Of a DNA stretch of 64,000 nucleotides, positions 57,731 through 64,000 are shown piece after piece. The first letter of the stretch is position 1. Every line of letters starts with the position of its first letter. Location of the stretch: assembly GCF_036323735.1 (NCBI RefSeq), contig NC_086038.1, positions 19,419,001 through 19,483,000 of the forward strand, read 5' to 3'. The stretch comes from Rattus norvegicus (taxonomy: Eukaryota > Chordata > Mammalia > Rodentia > Muridae). Both the position numbers and the translations under genes were made by a program. Below the pieces are notes generated by a model. That model saw nothing but the letters and a program-made list of their open reading frames with translations. It was not told where the DNA came from and did no database searches.

Positions 57731-58204
57731 CTACTTTTACAACGTAAATATTTTACACGTACTTTTTCATTTTTGAGGGTAATATAACCACAGCGTTTCT
57801 CTTTCCCCTTTCCACCCTCTGAACACTCCCGTATATCTCTTCCTGCTCTTTTCAAATTCGTAGCCTCTTAAAAAAAATACTTAAAAAAATAGCAGAGATG
57901 GACACCCGCATTTGTTTTCTGCTCCACACTAAGGCTGGTGTAGTAACTACGGGTTTAAGTGGGTGACATCGTGCACTTTGTCGTTTTTAGACCTTTCATT
58001 GACACCTGAAGGAGAAGCGGAGGCAGGATGCGAGAGGATCCGTACTAAGAGCTTTTAACGATGACTGTAAAAGTTTACGAGTGAACACAGCTACAGTCAT
58101 CGAAGCGTCTAAAATTACCTCGACTCCACACGTGCTCTTCAGCTTCCCCGTTTCTGCTTGTATAACATGTGTCTGCCGTGCCTATTCCTGCCGTCATGAA
58201 AGAA
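57731..58204. other. Unique sequence, no feature seen
   Basis: No interspersed repeat or exon recognised. Confidence 0.4.
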
Positions 58205-58265
58205 TTATTATGAGTCAAGGTGGTGTATGCCTGTAATCTCGGCACTTGGGAGGCTGAGACATCCA
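58205..58265 (+). repeat. B1 SINE 5' fragment, plus strand
   Basis: 'aaggtggtgtatgcctgtaa' and 'tcggcacttgggaggctgag' are the 7SL-derived B1 start with a recognisable Pol III A box. The rest of the element is missing. Confidence 0.85.
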
Positions 58266-58344
58266 GGTATGACATCATATGTACTCTGATCTGACATCAT
58301 ATGCATGTTATACATTTATCTCATCTTATGAATACTTAAATACA

Positions 58345-58425
58345 TTATTATTATTATTATTATTTTTTAATTTATTGGTCAGGGTTTTGATATAATGTAG
58401 CCCAGACTGGCTTTGCCCAACCCAT
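58345..58425 (-). repeat. (TTA)n plus reversed B1-like fragment
   Basis: A short TTA run (about 58345-58364) is followed by 'gatataatgtagcccagact' and 'ggctttgcccaaccc', a decayed reversed B1 start. Confidence 0.55.
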
Positions 58426-59109
58426 GGTAATTTTAATCAGGAAATCCTGGCGACTCCACTTTTAGGGGGAATGCTAAATCCCAGCTTTATTATGACAGAC
58501 ATCTCATTCTCTCTGGGTCACTTAGACATGTGGAAAAGAGAGGACTCCTTTCCTTTAGCCTTCCTACTCTTGCTCATGTCCTGGCGGTCAGTTATAAAGC
58601 AGGCAGATAGGTGTGTCTATCCTTCAGACATTGCAACAGCTGTCCACTACAAAGTTCACCTCAGGGACCACACAATGGAGATACCCCAAACTCTCATAAC
58701 GTTTCAAGTCCGTCTGTGATTCTGTGTCGGGCTGTATTCATAGCTATCCTTGACTGCATGCTGTCTGTCCTCCAGTAACGTACTCAAACTATAGTATTAA
58801 CTCTTGTTGACCCTCTGCCCTAAGGAACACACAGTGGCTTCCCATTGCTCTCCAACAGGATACAAAGCTGACATTGGCCTCTGCATCCTTTTCAACAAGG
58901 GTCCCTCTCACACCTTTTGCCAGTTTCTCTGGTTTCTCCAACCTCTTCAACTCTCAAGCCCCCGCTTCTTGGTGTCTGTGGTCATTTGTTTCTAGTTTTT
59001 CTTCTTCCTTCTAGAAAAGCCACGCCTTTCCCTATTCTGAAAAAGCCCATGCCCCTGTGCCTCCCCAATTAATTTTAGTCCTCCTTCCCATTTTCCATTT
59101 GCTTGTTTG
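58426..59109. other. Unique sequence, no feature seen
   Basis: Nothing recognised apart from pyrimidine-rich patches. Confidence 0.4.
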
Positions 59110-59260
59110 GTGGTCGTCCATGCTAGGCAAGCACTCTACTGTTGACCTGTATCTCCAGGCATATTTTATTTTTGAGACAGACGTTGCTCAGTGTTGAGTA
59201 TCCACTCTCTCTGGGGGAATGGCTGGATGTGATACCCATGCCATCTTGAATCAGAGTGGC
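59110..59260 (-). repeat. B4-type (ID/B1) SINE fragment, minus strand
   Basis: The reversed ID-like end 'catgctaggcaagcactcta' is followed by 'tttatttttgagacagacgt', the reversed B1 junction. Short and diverged. Confidence 0.55.
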
Positions 59261-59884
59261 TGTGATCATGAACATAAAGTCCCCAGGAGCCTGGGTCTGC
59301 TCACTTCCCGTCATGGAGTTTCAAGGTGACCTGAGGAGGCTCAGGAGGCCTGGCCCCTCCCTTTCTTCTCCAGTGTTATGTGAACAGCCAGCCATTGCTG
59401 GTAGTTTAGTGACGTACTAGGTGTCCAGGGGACTCTTCAGTGACTCTGTTGGCATACATTGTCCGTGAAAATTCCCCACTAGTATAGCTACTTCTAAGTT
59501 GCTCAGAGAGCTTTCTAGCTGTGGAGCTGCCCCGGAGTCAACCATGTTCCTGTAAGTTACTCCGGTGAACTCAGTGGTTTGCCAGCCTGACCTTGTAACC
59601 CTTTTCTTGGTACCCTCTGGCCTTGAATTCCCTTCATAGGTCAGGCAGGCCTTATTCTCAAAATCCTCCTGCCTGTGCTTCCAGAGAGATACCACACCCA
59701 GCTCAGTTTCCCTTTAATGTGCATGTGCATATGCATTCACACACACATAAACACACAACCCTATGCATACACACACACCTATGTACACACACAGCCTGTA
59801 TTTCCTATAGAATGAGAGCAGCACTCTGGTTATGATGACTATGACAGAGAAGGTACCTCAATACTTGTCAAAATCTTGTGATCT
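59261..59884. other. Unique sequence with short CA-rich patch
   Basis: A CA-rich stretch lies at about 59735-59800. Nothing else recognised. Confidence 0.4.
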
Positions 59885-60079
59885 ATTCTACAGGCTAAAC
59901 GTGTGTCTCCAACAGTCTAGGATCTAAGCCCTTACAGGGGGGCTGTATTGGGAGATAAAGCCTTTGTAGAAGTAATAAAGGTTGATGAAGATTGTGAGAA
60001 CAGGACCCCGTGTCTTTACATCAGTTTGAATACCTAGTCTCTGGCATTCTGTGATAGCAGCTCAGGTGGTCTAACACAA
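59885..60079 (+). mobile_element. MLT1-like MaLR LTR fragment
   Basis: The end 'ctggcattctgtgatagcag' then 'ctcaggtggtctaacaca' and the upstream 'ggctgtattgggagataaag' fit the 3' part of the old mammalian MLT1/MST LTRs. Confidence 0.6.
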
Positions 60080-60629
60080 GGTGTAAAGATTAAAAAACAA
60101 AAGCAAGCAAACAAACAAAAAACTCGAAAGGAGCTTGACTGTTCTCCTTAACATCCAGGTGACAGCAGGCAGAAGGATCACTGGATAATTTTAAGGTCAC
60201 AGGGGCAACTGAGTGGCATAATAGTGACCTTTAATCATTAAATAAGTCTTGGCGGCAGCTCCCAGAGTAACCCAAGCTTTAAGATTAATCTTATCCTGAC
60301 CTGAGAACAGAACAACTGTTCGCTGTGAACATGTTAACACATCGTACAAATCCTCTTGGTGCTTTCTGAGGTCCTGAATGGCTGGTGGTGCTCAGAGGAC
60401 AAAGGGTGAGCAAGTTACCATGGTGAGGACATTTTCTGAAGAAGTTCACCTCCTAGGCTTCCTAGACATTCCCACGGGTCTCCCCGAAGGATTGACAGGC
60501 ATTGGTGTGCCAAGATCATAACCCCGAATGGGTGTGTGATCCCCCTTGTCTGGCCTCAGTGGGAGAGGAAGTGCCGAGTCCCGCAGCGACTAGATGTGCA
60601 GGAAGACAGGGCAGTGTGGGGCTAACACC
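60080..60629. other. Unique sequence, no feature seen
   Basis: An A-rich patch at 60090-60122 is the only low-complexity tract. Confidence 0.4.
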
Positions 60630-60765
60630 CAGAGGGGGGTCCCCCTTTGCAAAGGAAAGTGAAGGGTAGAATTGCGGGAGGGTCTGCATGAGGGAGTATA
60701 GGGAGGAGAGGGAGGCTGAAACTATATTTTAATAAAAAAAAAGTTTCAGTTAAATAAAAACACAT
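60630..60765 (+). mobile_element. L1 3'-end fragment
   Basis: 'gtcccccttt', 'gagggagtatagggaggaga', 'ggctgaaactatattttaat' and an A run are the polypurine and terminal part of a rodent L1 3' UTR. Confidence 0.55.
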
Positions 60766-61193
60766 TTGTAGCATCACAAAGACACATTGAATTTTTTTCC
60801 TTGGCACTTCTAGAACAATCCTATTTGTTCTGGCAGTCACTCCAGTTCTTACATTTCCATACACATCCCAACTCCTCGCCCTAGACTTGGGTCTTAAAGT
60901 ATGTTAGCTGCATTTTTTTTTTACCATCATTCCTCATAAGCCGGAGCACATTAGGGGGTTACACCCTGACTTAGCGGCAAAAACTGGCGATATTTGGTTA
61001 TAGTCTTGCCTCGGCCACTTTGATATTTTTCTCTCTCCGTCCTGGCAGCTGTAGCATGGAAATGTGCCAAAAGGCATTTGGAAGTTTATTTATAGTTTGT
61101 ACAAATGTAGTTTGAAAAAGTCTATAGCCAGACTCAGGTGTTTCATTTTCATATTAACAAAGTCTCAAAGTCTGAAAAATCATCTTGTGGTTT

Positions 61194-61269
<76 letters not shown>

Positions 61270-62002
61270 TTTTAAAAACATTACCGTGCCTTCTTTATTA
61301 CAAAGGAAAACACTGAGTGGTCAGATCCTATCTCCAGAAAGTCGGAACAGATGGTTTGTGTACATGTGGGCATCGTCTATTTTCCTTCCCATAAAAGAAG
61401 ACAAGCCTTTGATTAGAAAGGTTCTCTTTGAATGGCTCGCTCTGTCCGCGGTGCCCAATACATTATTTTATGGTGCTGATGTTTTAATTTTCCACCTAAA
61501 ACATGCTTTGTGCGTTGCAAGGCGGAGCCTGTGATTTACAGCAGCCGACATGTGGAATTCTGAGACTTACCCCGAGAGTGTCAATATGAGAGGGATATTT
61601 GACCGTGGGAGCTAACCCAAGCCTGAACAGATGGACCTATAAATACACTAAGTTAAAATCCGATCCTTTCTCTCCCGGTATTCTAGTATTTCCTGGGATG
61701 GAGTAATTGCTGAGGGAGCTGGTGGCCTTTCTGCCTAACGTATTCATACGCTTCTCGACTCTTCCTCCACCGGAATCACAATGAAGAATGTATTGCTTGC
61801 ACTTTCAAAGGCTTACGTTACAGTTGGACCACTTCTCTTAAAGTGTGGCTTCAGCTGCGCTAATGATTTAACTCTCTTCGTGTAGGGACAAGCCTTGCAA
61901 GAGCGTCTGTGGTCTCTCGCCGTTGCTGCAGATAATTCATTCACTTTGACTGCGAAGGGCGATGCTCATTCCTGGCCCTGTACCTGTCAGCCTCCAACGT
62001 CT
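60766..62002. other. Unique sequence around a TTTC array
   Basis: Apart from the microsatellite at 61191-61270 no repeat is recognised. 61280-61990 contains no named repeat and no supportable exon. Confidence 0.4.
61191..61270. repeat. (TTTC)19 microsatellite
   Basis: About nineteen uninterrupted units. No SINE core is attached, so the origin is not obvious. Confidence 0.98.
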
Positions 62003-62240
62003 CGTGCTATTCTGTTTTATGCTGTAGCTGTGATAAAGCTGTTTAGGGCACAAAAGGGTTAATTTCAGCTTCTGGGTCACAGTTTATCATGGATAGAAAT
62101 CCAGGCAGGAGCTAGAAGTAGAAACCACAGGGGAATATTGTTTGCTGGCTCTCTCATAGGCTCCTTTTAGTTAGCATGCATATATTAACCGGGACCAGCT
62201 ACCTAAGGAATGATACCACCCACGGAGGGCAACACCTGAT
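62003..62240 (-). mobile_element. Type-2-related LTR fragment, minus strand
   Basis: 'tgctgtagctgtgataaagc', 'caggcaggagctagaagtag' and 'ggaatgataccacccacgga' are reversed family words. The left boundary is about 62003. The right part is replaced by a B3-like piece. Confidence 0.6.
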
Positions 62241-62247
62241 TCACTGG

Positions 62248-62345
62248 AACTGGAGCTATAGATGGTTGTGAGCAGTTACCATGTGGGGACTGAACCCTAG
62301 GGGGTCAGTAAGTGCTTCCAGCTGTTGATCCATCTTTCCTGCCCC
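62248..62345 (-). repeat. B2/B3 SINE fragment, minus strand
   Basis: 'gatggttgtgagcagttacc', 'atgtggggactgaaccctag' and 'tgatccatctttcctgcccc' are the reversed 5' two thirds of B2/B3. Confidence 0.7.
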
Positions 62346-62405
62346 AACCTCCAAAGGTTTTAGCCTGATCATTTCTACAAATATTTTAGAACATAGGACC
62401 GAGTT

Positions 62406-62432
62406 GTTTTGTTTTGTTTTGTTTTGTTTTTC
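62406..62432. repeat. (GTTTT)n short tandem repeat
   Basis: About five pentamer units. Confidence 0.95.
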
Positions 62433-62478
62433 AAATCTGGGTTATGGTACAAACTTTCATTCTCAAACACAAAATCAC

Positions 62479-62823
62479 TGTGGTGGTTTGAATAAGATTG
62501 GGCCCATAGGCTCATATATTTGAATGGTTAGTCACCAGTTAGTGGCACTATTCAAAAGGATTAGAAGGATTAGGAGGCGTGGCCTTGTTGGAAAAAAGTC
62601 TTAGGGGGAGAGTTGGGAGTAGAGGACAGGCTGTTTGGTTTAAAATGCCCATAGCAAGCTCTGTCTCTCTCTCTTTCTTGGCCTGAAGATAAGGATGTAG
62701 CTCTCAGCTACTTCTCCAGCACTGTGTGCAGAGATGTGGATGCCATGATGATAATGGATTAAACCTCTAACAGTGTAAGTTATGGTGTCTCTTCTCAGCA
62801 ACAGAACAGTGATTGGGCAATAA
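62479..62823 (+). mobile_element. MaLR-like solo LTR, type 1, diverged
   Basis: Starts tgtggtggtttgaataagat and keeps 'ggaggcgtggccttgttgga', 'gatgccatgatgataatgga' and 'tatggtgtctcttctcagc'. Small internal duplications of 'aaggattaga' lie at about 62557-62575. Confidence 0.7.
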
Positions 62824-62944
62824 CATGTCCTTAAAACCCCCATGATTAAATCTTTTCTGGAAAGAATGTATGTTGGGGGCTGAGAAAGACATGTGAACTT
62901 TCTGCTTTTATCTTGTGTGTGGGGAGAGGGTGTGGCGGCAATCG

Positions 62945-62956
62945 CAAGATGGCGCC
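62945..62956 (+). promoter_or_regulatory. YY1-like motif in ERVK-type LTR
   Basis: caagatggcgcc contains the AAGATGGCG core recognised by YY1 (family knowledge). The CpG is intact. Binding is not shown by sequence alone. Confidence 0.4.
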
Positions 62957-62976
62957 CGGGACCGCTGTCAAGTCTT

Positions 62977-63078
62977 TTTTTTTTTTTTCCGGTTCTTTTT
63001 TTCGGAGCTGGGGACCAAACCCAGGGCCTTGCGCTTCCTAGGTAAGCGCTCTACCACTGAGCTAAATCCCCAGCCCCT
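62977..63078 (-). repeat. ID SINE, minus strand, inside the LTR
   Basis: A T run with the 'ggttctttttttcgg' tail segment is followed by the reversed ID core. A perfect 13-bp TSD, gctgtcaagtctt, lies at 62964-62976 and 63079-63091. It is younger than the LTR. Confidence 0.97.
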
Positions 63079-63373
63079 GCTGTCAAGTCTTATGACTAGC
63101 ACCTGACTTCCTCATACACCCAAAAGTAAGCCACGCCCATCGTGAGAGCTGCGCAGGCGCACCATGACACAAGATCAGGCCATTTGGCGTGGACCTACGA
63201 ACTGAGACTGCGTAGACTGGACTGAGGAGGCGGAGTTGAGGGAGGATAGTAGGGAGTGTGCTTGGGGGAGAGAGATTGCTGCTTGCATGCAGAAAGAAAG
63301 GTTCCTGAATAAACTGCTTTGAGAAGAATGTCGTGGTGTCACTCCTTTCTGCGGGACGGAGACGGAGACGACA

Positions 63374-64000
63374 CTTGTGAAAAATCTGCAAGGTAGAACA
63401 ATCTGGAGGATTGAAAAAAAAATCCTAAAAAAAATCATGAAAATCCTAAATTTTTATGTCATTTTGGACTATTTTAACTCACCCCCATCCTCATATGGTT
63501 TTAAAGAAGCCTCATGGTAATTTATTAAGGCGGGTCTCTGAGAGAATGAAGAGTTGTCTCAGCTGGTGTTCTAGAAGGAGACATCAATCAGGATAAATCC
63601 AGTTGTGGTAATGGAATGGACACTTCTAACTGTAGCACAGTTAAAGCTCGCTTCTTTCTCATGCAAAGACCCAGTGGATCTGAGAGACTTCTGGAGGTGA
63701 GCATCATTGAAACAACTGGTCGACCTGAGATCTTTTCATCTTGGGGTCTTGCAATCTCCATCAAGATATCTCCTCCTTGGTTGCTGCAATGGAGGAAGGG
63801 AATTGTAAGGGGGGCATTTTCATTCTTAATCTTTGAGGAGTGAAGTTCCCTAATCCTGATGACATTCCAGTGGGCAACACTAGGCCCACAGTCCCAAGTC
63901 CATGAGGAGATGAGATGTTGTGTGTGTCTTGAAAGAATAGCTATTTCTATTATCCTCTTGAAACCGAGTCTTTATGAACAAAAGATTTATCTCAGAGCTC
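63374..64000. other. Unique sequence, no feature seen
   Basis: No named repeat or exon recognised up to the window edge. Confidence 0.4.

Larger units (their letters stand above)
62871..63373 (+). mobile_element. IAP/ERVK-like solo LTR, split by an ID element
   Basis: Starts tgttgggggctgagaaagac and ends ggagacggagacgaca. Its order of signals fits an ERVK LTR: CpG-rich U3, 'caagatggcgcc' (62945-62956), 'gagctgcgcaggcgcacc', a polyadenylation signal (ctgaataaactg, about 63307) and a CpG-rich end. No adjacent gag/pol or second LTR is in the window. Candidate 6-bp TSDs do not match, so the outer limits are uncertain by a few bases. Confidence 0.75.

Overview
The window is mammalian, and almost certainly rat (Rattus), nuclear DNA. 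The strongest clue is eleven copies of the ID SINE, the tRNA-Ala/BC1-derived family that amplified massively in rat. They carry nearly intact internal Pol III boxes, long A tails and, in most cases, perfect target-site duplications (TSDs). Rodent B1, B2, B3 and B4 SINEs, rodent-type L1 pieces, MaLR-like LTR elements, an IAP/ERVK-type solo LTR and many long TG/CA microsatellites agree with this. I find no protein-coding exon, rRNA, tRNA or other host gene that I can defend. The window reads as intergenic or deep intronic sequence, and strand and gene context cannot be decided from it.

Layout. 1-7250 is repeat-dense: three ID elements, a MaLR-like provirus at 2180-4809 with a second LTR nested in it, several B3/B4 copies, and a 27-bp minisatellite at 6968-7101. 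7450-9990 is mostly unique. 9994-12968 is a second minus-strand MaLR-like element proven by a perfect 5-bp TSD. It contains an ID insertion and a twin-primed (5'-inverted) L1, and its 5' LTR has collapsed onto the primer-binding site. 13115-17270 holds microsatellites, nested B3/B2 SINEs and an inverted, templated-looking duplication (16026-16226 versus 16816-16980) that interrupts a B4 SINE. 17271-24300 is the longest mostly unique tract, with a CpG-dense (GGGATGC)n array at 20811-20945, a G-quadruplex-prone tract at 22650-22724 and an AT-rich possible conserved element near 21830-22350.

24300-41300 alternates unique DNA with LTRs, an L1 3' UTR, B4 SINEs, ID elements and microsatellites. 41880-46975 is an old, heavily mutated plus-strand L1 (ORF1 tail, ORF2, 3' end). 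It is interrupted by an LTR-like block, two independent copies of the same solo LTR family and one young ID element. 46976-64000 is mixed unique and repeat DNA. It includes a URR1-type hAT transposon fragment, an LTR whose 38-bp segment is tandemly repeated four times, a MLT1-like fragment, a long TTTC array and an IAP/ERVK-like solo LTR at 62871-63373 split by an ID element.

The elements do not work together as a pathway. What the window records is insertion history: old SINEs and L1, then MaLR-like LTRs, then B2, then ID. I did not find a previously undescribed biological system. The best leads are structural: the inverted templated insertion, the CpG/G4 heptamer array, the LTR/primer-site collapse and the repeated amplification of one LTR segment.
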